Shown here: positions 42,820 through 52,348 of the stretch, in pieces
Layout: each line of letters starts with the position of its first letter
Position numbering within the stretch: position 1 is the stretch's first letter
NCBI GenBank assembly: GCA_944392535.1
Contig: CALXWY010000001.1
Coordinates: 62,001 to 126,000, forward strand
Source of the DNA: an uncultured Alphaproteobacteria bacterium
GTDB lineage: Bacteria; Pseudomonadota; Alphaproteobacteria; Rs-D84
Length of the DNA: 64,000 nt
Reading direction: 5' to 3'
Translations under genes and position numbers: made by a program
The notes under the pieces: model-generated
What the model saw: the letters and a program-made list of their open reading frames with translations, nothing else
What the model was told of the DNA's origin: nothing
Database searches by the model: none

Positions 42820-44584
42820 AGAAGTTGCAAAATTATTTGACCGACGCAGTGCACTGTTTTTAACAGGTGGTGCAATACTGACATCTGTTCTGGTATTGCG
42901 TATGTTACAGATGCAATTATTTAACTATCGCGAATATACACAAAAAAGCCAGAATAATTCTTTCCGGATTCAAATAAATATGCCAGAACGTGGGAAAATA
43001 TTGTCTGCTGATGGCAAGCCGATTTCACGCGACGCACCAACATACAGAATATACATTATCCCCGAAGAAACAGATGATGTAAACGCAACCGTTGCAACAA
43101 TTGCCAACGAATTAAAATTAAGCAAAAAACGCAAAGATTATATATATGCGCGTATAAAAAAACAACGCGCATTTCAACCTGTTTTAATCACAGAAAATTC
43201 CGACTGGACAATGCTGGCAAAATTACAGGCACGAAACATACCTGGGGTTCATATACGTAACGGTTTTGCGCGTGTGTACGAAATGGGACCGGCCGGGGCA
43301 CAAATATTCGGATATGTCGGTTCCCCAGAAACACCGGTTGAAAATGCGCCTTTTTTTACCACTGGGGTAACTGGTTTAGAAAAAAGATATAATGATGTAT
43401 TGGCGGGAATTCCCGGTCAAACAGTGATGATTACAAATGCGGTGGGGCGTGTTACTGGCGAAGACAAAACACAATTTCGGCCGGCAATTACCGGCAATAA
43501 CCTGGGGACAACAATTCGTGGGGATATTCAACGTATACTGTATGATGAACTGACGCTTTATCGTTCTGGATGCGGGGTCGTGCTGGATATAAAAACAGGC
43601 GATATATTGGCAATGGTTTCGGCGCCCAGTTTTGACCCAAACATGTTTGATTCATATGATGCAGATGAATATATAAAAACACTGCGTAATAATTATATGA
43701 AGCCTTTTATGAACAAGGCCACAGAAGGGCTGTACCCCCCCGGTTCAACATTCAAAATTGTTGTTGCATTGGCGGCACTGGAATCAGGCGCAATTACACC
43801 AAACGAAAAAATACATTGTCCAGGACATTGGGATTATGGTGATCGGCGCTATCACTGTTGGGAAGAAGGTGGGCACGGATGGGTCAACCTGGCTGATGCA
43901 TTAAAGCATTCATGCGATATATACTTTTACCAAGTGGCATTACGTATCGGTATTGATTCAATCAAAGAAATGGCGTTAAAACTGGGGCTGGGGCAAAAGT
44001 TTATGGATGGGGTACTGTCACGTGAAATGGCCGGAATTATCCCAGACAGATATTGGAAAGAAGAACAAATCGGATACCGTTGGGTACATGGTGATACAAT
44101 AATTTCTGGGATTGGCCAGGGGTTTATACTGACAAATTGCCTGCAATTGGCGGTTATGACGGCACGAACAGTGTCTAACCGATGTGTGGTGCCACGATTA
44201 ATTGCGGCAAATGATGTCGCAACGTTTGACAGTCTGGGATTACAACCTGAAAATGTTCGTGCGGTGTTACGTGGACTGGAACAAGTTACGCGCAAAGGCG
44301 GCACCGCGGCATCCAGCGCAATTAATGTTGATGGTGCACGAATGGGTGGTAAAACAGGAACATCCCAAGTACGCAGTATTTCACGCGCAGAACGTGAAAG
44401 TGGCGTTTTGAGCAACGAAGAATTAAAGTGGAATATGCGCAACCATGGAATATTCGTTGGATATGCCCCAACAAATTCCCCAAGATATGCGGTTTCTGTT
44501 ATAACAGAACATGCCGGTACATCTGGGCCGGCGGCACATACAGTGGCAAAAGTTATGCGTGAATTATTAAAGGATAAAAAGTAA
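42809..44584 (+). CDS. mrdA: Penicillin-binding protein 2 (elongation transpeptidase)
   Basis: PBP2 crosslinks peptidoglycan during cell elongation with RodA. It has an N-terminal span, the pedestal (MPERGKILSADGKPISRDAP), and the transpeptidase domain with PPGSTFKIV (active Ser313), SCD (Ser368) and GGKTGTSQ (Lys515). 591 residues. I start at the ATG at 42809, one codon after a GTG, with AAGG upstream. It overlaps mreD by 11 nt, and rodA follows after 2 nt. Confidence 0.95.
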   Translation: MIDKEVAKLFDRRSALFLTGGAILTSVLVLRMLQMQLFNYREYTQKSQNNSFRIQINMPERGKILSADGKPISRDAPTYRIYIIPEETDDVNATVATIANELKLSKKRKDYIYARIKKQRAFQPVLITENSDWTMLAKLQARNIPGVHIRNGFARVYEMGPAGAQIFGYVGSPETPVENAPFFTTGVTGLEKRYNDVLAGIPGQTVMITNAVGRVTGEDKTQFRPAITGNNLGTTIRGDIQRILYDELTLYRSGCGVVLDIKTGDILAMVSAPSFDPNMFDSYDADEYIKTLRNNYMKPFMNKATEGLYPPGSTFKIVVALAALESGAITPNEKIHCPGHWDYGDRRYHCWEEGGHGWVNLADALKHSCDIYFYQVALRIGIDSIKEMALKLGLGQKFMDGVLSREMAGIIPDRYWKEEQIGYRWVHGDTIISGIGQGFILTNCLQLAVMTARTVSNRCVVPRLIAANDVATFDSLGLQPENVRAVLRGLEQVTRKGGTAASSAINVDGARMGGKTGTSQVRSISRAERESGVLSNEELKWNMRNHGIFVGYAPTNSPRYAVSVITEHAGTSGPAAHTVAKVMRELLKDKK

Positions 44585-44586
44585 AA

Positions 44587-45732
44587 ATGGCACGTCAAAC
44601 ACGCGTTTCAAATGCAAATATGATGAGTTTCCAAGAAAAACTTAGTCGTTTTTCATGGACAATGTTTATACCAATGTGTTTGATTCTGGCCATATCAATC
44701 ATCGTTCTGTATTCGGCCGGTGGTGGCGCATGGCGCCCATTCGCACTGTCGCAGTTAACAAAAATTGCATTAGGATTTGGGGTCTTTTTTTTCGCCGCAT
44801 TTACAAATATAAAAACATGGATTAAGTCAGCATATTTAATTTATGCGATTGCGTTGATAATGATTATCTTGGTCACATTTATCGGTCATACTGGAATGGG
44901 TGCACAACGCTGGCTGGATTTAGGAATATTTCATGTACAACCATCTGAATTAATAAAAATTGCACTGGTTTTGGCGTTGGCACGTTATTTTGCATGGATG
45001 AATTCAGTTGAATTATCCCAAGTAAAAAATTATGCCGTTCCGGCGGCAATGTTGTTGATACCATTTATACTGATTGTTGCCCAGCCTGATTTAGGTACAG
45101 CATTATCATTGGCAATGATTACAGTTGGGATATTTTATATCGTCGGTGCACAAAAAAAATGGTTTATTATTGCGATTGTTATGGGATTGATGGCGGCACC
45201 ATTGGTTTGGTTCGGGGGATTGCACGATTATCAACGTGACCGTATTATCACATTTATTAACCCAGATCATGATGCCCAGGGTGCCGGATACCAAATTAAC
45301 CAGGCAAAAATTGCATTCGGTTCTGGGGGAATGCTGGGCAAAGGATATATGGCCGGCACACAATCGCAACAATCGTTTTTACCAGAAAAACAAACTGATT
45401 TTATATTTACCATGCTGGGTGAAGAATTTGGTTTTGTTGGCGCATTTATGTTATTGATGCTGTATACGTTTATTGTAATAGTATTGTTCAGATGCGCGAA
45501 AATATGCCGAAATCGTTTTGGACAATTGGTTTGTTTTGGTTTTATGTTGAACTTTTTTATTTATTATTTTATAAATATTTCTATGGTTCTGGGATTAATG
45601 CCAACCGTTGGTGTGCCGTTGCCGCTGATGTCTTTTGGTGGCAGCAGTTTGTTATCACTGATGTTCGGTTTCGGTTTATGCCAGAACGCATATATTCACA
45701 AGGACCAACAATTATCTGCCAAAGGAAGTTAA
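44587..45732 (+). CDS. rodA: Peptidoglycan glycosyltransferase RodA
   Basis: RodA polymerises glycan strands from lipid II, paired with PBP2. The SEDS protein has about ten spans; landmark motifs are HTGMGAQRWLDLG, HVQPSELIKIALVLALARYF, QPDLGTALSLAMI and EKQTDFIFTMLGEEFGFVGA, ending PTVGVPLPLMSFGGSSLL. 381 residues. topA follows after 4 nt. Confidence 0.95.
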   Translation: MARQTRVSNANMMSFQEKLSRFSWTMFIPMCLILAISIIVLYSAGGGAWRPFALSQLTKIALGFGVFFFAAFTNIKTWIKSAYLIYAIALIMIILVTFIGHTGMGAQRWLDLGIFHVQPSELIKIALVLALARYFAWMNSVELSQVKNYAVPAAMLLIPFILIVAQPDLGTALSLAMITVGIFYIVGAQKKWFIIAIVMGLMAAPLVWFGGLHDYQRDRIITFINPDHDAQGAGYQINQAKIAFGSGGMLGKGYMAGTQSQQSFLPEKQTDFIFTMLGEEFGFVGAFMLLMLYTFIVIVLFRCAKICRNRFGQLVCFGFMLNFFIYYFINISMVLGLMPTVGVPLPLMSFGGSSLLSLMFGFGLCQNAYIHKDQQLSAKGS

Positions 45733-45736
45733 TAAA

Positions 45737-47986
45737 ATGAATCTGCTTATTGTTGAATCACCATCCAAGGCAAAAACAATTGAAAAATATCTGGGGCCGG
45801 ATTGGCATGTTGTTGCGTCTGTTGGCCATGTACGTGACCTGGTTCCTGAAAATGGCAGTGTTGATACCGCGCACGACTTTGAAATGCGGTGGCAAATCAT
45901 GCCCGGCAAAGAAAAACAAATAAAACAGATTACAGATGAATTAAAAAAGGCAGATGCAGTGTATCTGGCATCGGACCCAGATCGCGAAGGGGAAGCAATT
46001 GCGTGGCATATACTGGATATACTGAAAACACGCAATGCATTAAATGGAAAAAAAGTATATCGGGTCGCATTTCATGAAATTACTAAAAAAGCCGTTATGG
46101 ATGCAATTGCACATCCACGTGAAATTGATACGAACCTGGTTGATGCATACCTGGTACGGCGCGCACTGGATTATTTAATTGGATTTGGCATATCACCGTT
46201 GTTGTGGCGACGCAACCTGGGGCGCAGTGCCGGACGCGTACAATCAGTGGCGGTAAAACTGGTCGTTGATCGTGAACGTGAAATTGATGCGTTTCGGCCA
46301 AAAGAATATTGGTCATTGGTCGCAAAATGCAAACAAAATAATACAGAATTTGATGCGCAATTGGCAAATTTTAATGGCAAAAAAATTGAAAAAATGACAA
46401 TTGAAAATCACGCCTGTATGCATGAAATCCGGGAAAAAATTGGTGAACCGATTATAAGTGCACATGTTATTTCAATTGATAAAAAGAAAATTTCACGTCG
46501 TGCATCGGCACCGTTCACAACCAGTACATTACAACAAGAAGCCGCACGCAAGTTATATTTTACATCGCGCCGTACAATGGCCACAGCACAAAAGTTGTAC
46601 GAACAAGGTTTAATAACATATATGCGTACAGATGCAACAAATCTGGCGGCGGATGCAGTAAGTGAAATTCGCGAATATATTTCAAAATCTTATGGTGATG
46701 CGTTTGTTCCAAAAAATCCGAATGTATATGTAACAAAATCTAAAAATGCCCAAGAAGCACATGAAGCAATTCGCCCAACACACTTTGATGGAAATACAGA
46801 AAAATTATCTGGTGACGAGGCAAAATTATACGATTTAATATGGAAACGCACAATTGCATGTCAAATGACAAATGCCGAATTTGACAGTGTTTCCGCCGAT
46901 ATTGAAACAGATAATCATGTTGCGGTATTTCATGCGGTTGGTACAACACGCACATTTGATGGTTTTATGCGTATATATACCGAAGATAAAGATGATTCTG
47001 ATGATGCGACAGAATCCAGACTGCCGATACTGAATGTTGGTGATGCAATAAATATAACCGCACTGGATTCACAACAGCATTTTACACAACCGCCAGCACG
47101 TTATACCGAAGCGTCATTGGTAAAAAAACTGGAAGAACTGGGTATCGGACGCCCATCAACATATGCAACAATTATGTCAACAATTGTTGATCGTAAATAT
47201 GTTGAGCAAGATAAACAAAGACGCTTTCATCCAACACCAGGTGGATGGGTAATTTCTGCATATTTATCAAAATATTTTGATGATTTGGTTGATGTGAATT
47301 TTACCGCAAAAACAGAAGATACACTGGATGACGTATCAAATGGAAAGCGCGATAAACTGGATGCGTTGCGTAATTTCTGGGGACCAACATCGGAAATGAT
47401 TGATAACGCACGCGGAATTAAAACAACCGAAATAATTGATGCGATAAACGACATAATGCGACCACACTTGTTCCCAGATGGTAATGACAAATGTCCAAAA
47501 TGTGGTGGAAAACTGGCGATAAAATTATCTAAATATGGTGCATTTATCGGATGTGAAAATTATCCAACATGCGATTATACAAAAAAGTTGTCTGATGTGG
47601 ATGAATCAGAAAACAATACGGATAATACAAAGTCTAAAAATAATATGATTGATTTGGGTGATGGTATTTCTTTTCGCATCGGTCGTTTTGGCCCATATGT
47701 AACGGACGGTACAAAAAATGCCCCGGCAAAACAGTATACATCTGAAACAATTACACTGGATATTGCACGTGAATTATTATCAAATGGCACAAAAAAATCA
47801 GAACCGATTAATATCGGCGATAATCCTGTAACAGGGAAAGCGATATTTTATTATCCAACCGGACGATATGGCGCATATATTTCGTCAAATCGTGTAAATG
47901 TATCGGTCAAAGAACAACCTGATTTACAAACAGCAATTGATTTGATTAATAACAAAAAGCCAACAAAAAGGTTTAAACGTAAATAA
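45737..47986 (+). CDS. topA: DNA topoisomerase I
   Basis: TopA relaxes negative supercoils. The TOPRIM domain begins MNLLIVESPSKAKTIEKYLG, with DPDREGEAIAWH; the active tyrosine is Tyr295 in LITYMRTDATNL. It ends in one C4 zinc ribbon (CPKCGGKL...CENYPTCDY) and a second, Cys-free repeat; most enterobacterial forms have three ribbons. 749 residues. It overlaps dnaG by 1 nt (TAATG), so both replication genes are coupled to the cell-wall operon. Confidence 0.95.
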   Translation: MNLLIVESPSKAKTIEKYLGPDWHVVASVGHVRDLVPENGSVDTAHDFEMRWQIMPGKEKQIKQITDELKKADAVYLASDPDREGEAIAWHILDILKTRNALNGKKVYRVAFHEITKKAVMDAIAHPREIDTNLVDAYLVRRALDYLIGFGISPLLWRRNLGRSAGRVQSVAVKLVVDREREIDAFRPKEYWSLVAKCKQNNTEFDAQLANFNGKKIEKMTIENHACMHEIREKIGEPIISAHVISIDKKKISRRASAPFTTSTLQQEAARKLYFTSRRTMATAQKLYEQGLITYMRTDATNLAADAVSEIREYISKSYGDAFVPKNPNVYVTKSKNAQEAHEAIRPTHFDGNTEKLSGDEAKLYDLIWKRTIACQMTNAEFDSVSADIETDNHVAVFHAVGTTRTFDGFMRIYTEDKDDSDDATESRLPILNVGDAINITALDSQQHFTQPPARYTEASLVKKLEELGIGRPSTYATIMSTIVDRKYVEQDKQRRFHPTPGGWVISAYLSKYFDDLVDVNFTAKTEDTLDDVSNGKRDKLDALRNFWGPTSEMIDNARGIKTTEIIDAINDIMRPHLFPDGNDKCPKCGGKLAIKLSKYGAFIGCENYPTCDYTKKLSDVDESENNTDNTKSKNNMIDLGDGISFRIGRFGPYVTDGTKNAPAKQYTSETITLDIARELLSNGTKKSEPINIGDNPVTGKAIFYYPTGRYGAYISSNRVNVSVKEQPDLQTAIDLINNKKPTKRFKRK

Positions 47987-49602
47987 TGGCGGGATTTGAC
48001 AGAAATTTTACCGATGAATTGCGCGCACGTTTATCACTGGTTGATGTTATTGGGCGACGTGTGCCACTGGTAAAAAAAGGTCAAAATTATTGGGGCTGTT
48101 GCCCATTTCACAATGAAAAAACACCCAGTTTTTCTGTAAATGAAGACAAAGGTTTTTACCACTGTTTCGGATGTGGTGAACATGGCGATATTATATCGTT
48201 CGTAATGAAATCTGAAAATGTTGATTTTCGTACAGCGATTTCAGAACTGGCGGATATGGCGGGGTTAAAAATGCCAGAATACAAACCAAAGTCTGCCGCC
48301 CAGGTCGCACGCGAAGAATCTTATTTTGAAATACTGGAAAATGCGGCCCAAATATATCAAAAAAAATTATATGACCCAGATGGTGCGCATGCATTGGAAT
48401 ACATTCATCGGCGTGGATTTAATGATGATATGATAAAAAAATATCGTATTGGATATGCACCCAAAAATAATATCATTGCCAATAAATTCGTTAACTTAAA
48501 ACAAGATAATTTATTATCAACCGGCATGTGTCGGCGTGGTGATTATGGTATGTATGATTTTTTCCGTGATAAATTAATGTTTCCAATATTTAATGCGCAT
48601 GGACAAGTTATTGCATTTTCTGGACGCAGTTTGGATGGCAGTGAACCTAAATACATAAATACCACGGATACAGAATTATTTCACAAACGGCGTACTGTAT
48701 TTGGATTTAATTTTGCACGTGATGCAATACATCGCGCAAACCGCAGTATAGTAGTTGAAGGTCAAATTGATGCAATAAAAATGCAATGTAATGGATTCCC
48801 TGAAACAGTTGCCCCATTGGGGACCGCACTGACCGAAGATCATATTGCAATTTTATGTAAATCAAACAGAAATATCACATTTTGTTTTGATGGCGATGGC
48901 GCCGGACAAAAAGCCGGGGCGCGTGCATGCGATATTGTTATGCCATTTTTGCGTGATACATCAGATGTACGTTTTGCATTTGTTACTGGTGGCAAGGATC
49001 CAGATGAAGTATTAAATACCGGTGGCACTGCTGCGATGCAAAAAATTATTAACGATGCAACACCGTTGGTTGATTTTTTATGGAATCTTGCAAACGCCGG
49101 ATTTAATGTATCCACACCGAATGGACGAACCCAGGCAGAAAAATTTTTAAAACAAAAAATCGCAAAAATAAATGATGTCACACTGCGCGACGAATATGAA
49201 CATGAATATAAATCCAGAATGTTTAACCAATGGCATAAATGGAACAAGAATAAAAACTATACATCAGCAATAGAATTACCAGAAATTGACGCAATCACAC
49301 AAAAAACATTAATATTTATAACTAATAAATACCCGGAAATTGCCGAACGATATGTTGATTTTTTAACATCATTAAATATGTCTTTGGATGGTGACGCCCC
49401 AGATTTGCCAATGGATGAACACGCCGCGGAAAAATATATCATTTCATTAAAATTACAAAAATGGCTGGAAACGCTGCATATACAGCGCAAAGAATTAACA
49501 GCAAGAAAATTATCTGGGGATGATGTTGACGAACAAATTGCAAAAGTTGATACAGATATACGCGATGCAAATGAACGAATTGAAAAATTAATATCTATGT
49601 AA
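47986..49602 (+). CDS. dnaG: DNA primase
   Basis: DnaG makes RNA primers for replication. It has the CHC2 zinc finger (CPFHNEKTPSF..YHCFGCGEHGD), the RNA polymerase basin, and the TOPRIM domain (VEGQIDAIKMQCNG, FDGDGAGQKAGARA). 538 residues, short of the usual 580-640, with loss in the C-terminal DnaB-binding part. rpoD, the usual next gene, is not adjacent. The C-terminal third is AT-rich. Confidence 0.94.
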   Translation: MAGFDRNFTDELRARLSLVDVIGRRVPLVKKGQNYWGCCPFHNEKTPSFSVNEDKGFYHCFGCGEHGDIISFVMKSENVDFRTAISELADMAGLKMPEYKPKSAAQVAREESYFEILENAAQIYQKKLYDPDGAHALEYIHRRGFNDDMIKKYRIGYAPKNNIIANKFVNLKQDNLLSTGMCRRGDYGMYDFFRDKLMFPIFNAHGQVIAFSGRSLDGSEPKYINTTDTELFHKRRTVFGFNFARDAIHRANRSIVVEGQIDAIKMQCNGFPETVAPLGTALTEDHIAILCKSNRNITFCFDGDGAGQKAGARACDIVMPFLRDTSDVRFAFVTGGKDPDEVLNTGGTAAMQKIINDATPLVDFLWNLANAGFNVSTPNGRTQAEKFLKQKIAKINDVTLRDEYEHEYKSRMFNQWHKWNKNKNYTSAIELPEIDAITQKTLIFITNKYPEIAERYVDFLTSLNMSLDGDAPDLPMDEHAAEKYIISLKLQKWLETLHIQRKELTARKLSGDDVDEQIAKVDTDIRDANERIEKLISM

Positions 49603-49603
49603 T

Positions 49604-49631
49604 AAAAATGCCGGTGTTTACCGGCATTTTT
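49604..49631. terminator. Bidirectional terminator between dnaG and ychF
   Basis: AAAAATGCCGG-TGTTTA-CCGGCATTTTT, 11-bp stem. Confidence 0.88.
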
Positions 49632-49636
49632 ATTAC

Positions 49637-50716
49637 TTAATTATTGAACAAGAAATGACATATATCACCATCTTGCATAACATATTCTTTACCAACCAGT
49701 CGCATTTTGCCGGCTTCTTTTACCGCAACTTCGCCACCGTATTTTATAAAATCATCGGGTGAAATAATTTCGGCACGAATAAATCCGCGTTCAAAATCAG
49801 TGTGAATTTTGCCGGCCGCCTGGGGCGCGGTCATACCACGTGTGATTGTCCACGCGTGCGCTTCTTTTGGACCAATGGTATAAAATGTTTGTAACCCCAA
49901 TGTGGTGTATCCAGTACGTATAATTTTATCCAACCCTGATTCAGATAACCCCAAATCATCTAAAAACATTTTTCGTTCATCTGGATTTACAATCTGGGCG
50001 ATTTCCATTTCTATTTTTGACGATATAACCAACACTGGTGCATTGGCGCCGTATTTGTTACGTACCGCGTCAGAAAACTTATTCCCGGATGCCGCCGACG
50101 CTTCATCCACATTACATACATAAATAACAGATTTCGCCGTCAATAAATTAAACGGATGCGCATCAACCCCAGAATCACGCGCCGGGGTACCCGCCGCCAA
50201 TCCATTACGAATAACATTCGCATCCGCCAATAACTTTATGGCGTTTTTATCCAGCCCATGAGCCTTTTTTTCAAGATTTTTAATCTGTTTATCCAGACTT
50301 TCAATATCCGCCAACATCAATTCTGTTTCAATCGTATCAATATCTGCCAGTGGATCAATTTTGCCGTTCACGTGCACAATATCGTCGTTTTCAAAGCATC
50401 TGACCACGTGAATAATTGCGTCAACCCCCAATATGTTACCAAGAAATTTATTTCCCAAACCTTCACCAGTTGATGCACCACGTACCAAACCCGCAATATC
50501 AACAATTTCCAATTGGGTTGGTATAATCTTTTGCGATTTTGCCACATCTGATAATTTGTGCAATGTTGCATCTGGGACAACAACACGCCCAGTGTTTGGT
50601 TCAATCGTACAAAAAGGATAGTTTTGCGCATCCGCGGCCGCACTTTGCGTTAATGCATTAAATAACGTAGATTTACCAACATTTGGCAATCCGACAATTC
50701 CGCAATTGAAACCCAT
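49637..50716 (-). CDS. ychF: Ribosome-binding ATPase YchF
   Basis: YchF (OLA1 group) is an Obg-family P-loop protein that prefers ATP and binds 70S ribosomes. P-loop GLPNVGKSTLFNALT at residues 8-22; G3 DIAGLVRGASTGEGLGN; the non-standard G4 NVDEASA; C-terminal TGS domain. 359 residues, normal. It is divergent from a SufD-like gene over 27 bp. The more common partner pth is not here. Confidence 0.95.
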   Translation of the reverse strand: MGFNCGIVGLPNVGKSTLFNALTQSAAADAQNYPFCTIEPNTGRVVVPDATLHKLSDVAKSQKIIPTQLEIVDIAGLVRGASTGEGLGNKFLGNILGVDAIIHVVRCFENDDIVHVNGKIDPLADIDTIETELMLADIESLDKQIKNLEKKAHGLDKNAIKLLADANVIRNGLAAGTPARDSGVDAHPFNLLTAKSVIYVCNVDEASAASGNKFSDAVRNKYGANAPVLVISSKIEMEIAQIVNPDERKMFLDDLGLSESGLDKIIRTGYTTLGLQTFYTIGPKEAHAWTITRGMTAPQAAGKIHTDFERGFIRAEIISPDDFIKYGGEVAVKEAGKMRLVGKEYVMQDGDICHFLFNN

Positions 50717-50743
50717 GTTTATTTCCTTTATAATGCCAACAAT

Positions 50744-51424
50744 ATGTCATACATGTGGGATGAATTCAATATAAAAACATTTCCAGCGGAAACAATTGTA
50801 TTCCGCGATGGTGTTTTTTGTCCCGATTTATCAACCCTGGAAAGCACAAATGTTGATAAAAAATATGATTTGCCTGTTCACATCATTTATATCGGCGAAA
50901 TTGCCGGTAAATGCCGGCTGGAAATTAACATCAGCGCAGAAAACCAGTCGGTATATTTAAGTGCGCGAATTAAAAATAAAAAGCCGGCCTTTTTGAATAT
51001 TTTTATCAAAAATGCCGGGAAAAATTCTGAATTTCGTGGTCATGTGATGCTGGAAAACAATGATGCGATAAATTACGAATGTATCGCCCATCATTTTATG
51101 CCAAATACAACCATATTAGTAAAAACAAAATTATTGGCCGAAAAAAACACCGTGTCCAAAATATCAGGTACAGCAATTATTGATAAAAACTGTGACAACA
51201 CAAATTCGGATATATCATTTACTGCATTGGCCGATAAAACCGCACGAATTGAATTTATGCCAGCACAACGTATATCCGCCATACCAACATCGGCCGAACA
51301 CAGTGCATCAATTTATCAGCCGTCGCCCCCCCAGATTCAATACTTACGTATGGCTGGGTTATCCGGGGCCGAAGTTGACACCGCCCTGCGTGCGGCATTT
51401 ATGAATGATTTTTCACTGTTTTAA
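50744..51424 (+). CDS. SufD-like protein (SufBD beta-helix core), standalone
   Basis: The C terminus, IQYLRMAGLSGAEVDTALRAAFMND, matches the end of SufB/SufD (YL-x-RG-x6-A-x4-F). The region before it has the alternating beta-helix pattern with one ...ECIAHHFMPN... stretch. At 226 residues it is much shorter than SufD (about 420). No other suf gene is nearby. SufD normally helps SufBC assemble iron-sulfur clusters; whether this short form does is unclear. The start may be at 50744 or the ATG three codons later. Confidence 0.65.
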   Translation: MSYMWDEFNIKTFPAETIVFRDGVFCPDLSTLESTNVDKKYDLPVHIIYIGEIAGKCRLEINISAENQSVYLSARIKNKKPAFLNIFIKNAGKNSEFRGHVMLENNDAINYECIAHHFMPNTTILVKTKLLAEKNTVSKISGTAIIDKNCDNTNSDISFTALADKTARIEFMPAQRISAIPTSAEHSASIYQPSPPQIQYLRMAGLSGAEVDTALRAAFMNDFSLF

Positions 51425-51550
51425 TCGCGTTCTTGGTTTTTAAGCAGCATCACTGGACGGTAACATATATATCGTTTCATATTTTGGCGATTTTTCTGAA
51501 TTGTATTTATTTATATTTATCAATAACAGACAGTATTTGCGCATCTTTCA

Positions 51551-51580
51551 TGAAAAAGAAAAACCCCGTATTCGGGGGTT
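51551..51580 (-). terminator. Terminator after rpmJ
   Basis: AACCCCG/CGGGGGTT hairpin, then TTTTTCTTTTT on the minus strand, 13 bp after the rpmJ stop. Confidence 0.85.
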
Positions 51581-51592
51581 ATTCGTATATAA

Positions 51593-51727
51593 TTATTTCT
51601 TTCTGAAACCCTGTTTTGCCTTTAATTTAGGATTACTGGGGTCAATTAAGATAATTTGCTTTCCACGGCGAATTTGTTTTACATTACCGCGTTTTTTCCA
51701 AGCCTTTAATGAACTTAAAAACTTCAT
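51593..51727 (-). CDS. rpmJ: 50S ribosomal protein L36
   Basis: A 44-residue basic protein starting MKFLSSLKAWKKRGNVKQIR and ending NPKLKAKQGFRKK, which matches L36. It lacks the four zinc Cys/His ligands, so it is the C- (zinc-free) type found in many alphaproteobacteria. AAAGGA lies 7 nt before the ATG at 51725-51727. It stands alone with its own terminator, which is common for this paralogue. Confidence 0.92.
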   Translation of the reverse strand: MKFLSSLKAWKKRGNVKQIRRGKQIILIDPSNPKLKAKQGFRKK

Positions 51728-52048
51728 GTCTTAATCCTTTGTTGTGTGGTCATTATAAACAGTTTTTATCAAAAATCAAATATTATATTAATATTTTGTT
51801 GTTTTTGTTGGGGCGGTTAGTTTTGTTGAAAATTGTTTTTATTTTGTTATTAACAAGTTTTCAACAATTTTTTTCCGGTTTTCCGCCATGTTTTATTATA
51901 ATTGTTGAAAAACAGTCGCGATAATTAACAGTTGATAACTATCTGGTTTTTTAACAGTTTTAACAAAATTATCATATGCGTTTTTATACTTGTTGAAAAC
52001 GGTTGAAATTGTTATAATTCTAAGACAAAGGGGGGATTTAATCAAAAT
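51728..52048. other. AT-rich gene-free region with four copies of a TGTTGAAAA 9-mer
   Basis: TGTTGAAAA occurs at 51824-51832, 51903-51911 and 51991-51999, and inverted at 51858-51866. Read as TTTTCAACA, each copy has one mismatch to the relaxed DnaA-box consensus TTWTNCACA. The last copy overlaps the -35 of the predicted virB promoter. The region is strongly AT-rich. It may be a regulatory region for virB3-virB4 or an origin-like region. Confidence 0.6.
51990..52018 (+). promoter_or_regulatory. Promoter of virB3-virB4
   Basis: TTGTTG (51990-51995), 17-bp spacer, TATAAT (52013-52018) with TGT just before; 30 bp before the virB3 ATG. Confidence 0.7.
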
Positions 52049-52345
52049 ATGCGGCAACAAGTACTGAAAGCATTGGCAAATCCGGCGCGTATTTTTTATG
52101 TGCCATATACATTGGCGGTGATTAATTTTGCCGTCCAGTTTATTGTTTTTATTCTGTTTTTTGTCATTGATTTGGCAATTAATGGCGCAGATACACGGGT
52201 TTCACCACTGTATTTTTTGGTTTCTGTCATTGTTGTGCACTTTATACTGGCGTTTTTTGCAAAGCGCGAACCACAACTGGGACAGATTGTCGCGGCAAAA
52301 ATACAATTGTTAAAAAAGAAAATACCATCACGATTGGCGGCATAA
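52049..52345 (+). CDS. virB3: VirB3-family type IV secretion protein
   Basis: A 98-residue inner-membrane protein with two spans (about residues 22-45 and 50-70) and the start LKALANPARIFYVPYTLAVIN, as in rickettsial VirB3. It helps anchor VirB4 in the inner-membrane complex. AGGGGGGATTT precedes the ATG. virB4 follows after 3 nt. Other virB genes (virB6, 8-11, D4) are not in the window. Confidence 0.88.
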   Translation: MRQQVLKALANPARIFYVPYTLAVINFAVQFIVFILFFVIDLAINGADTRVSPLYFLVSVIVVHFILAFFAKREPQLGQIVAAKIQLLKKKIPSRLAA

Positions 52346-52348
52346 AAT

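Noticed and set aside
51728..52048. Calling this region oriC outright
   Set aside because: The repeats have a mismatch to DnaA boxes, no full TTATCCACA is present, and skew cannot be judged from one window.
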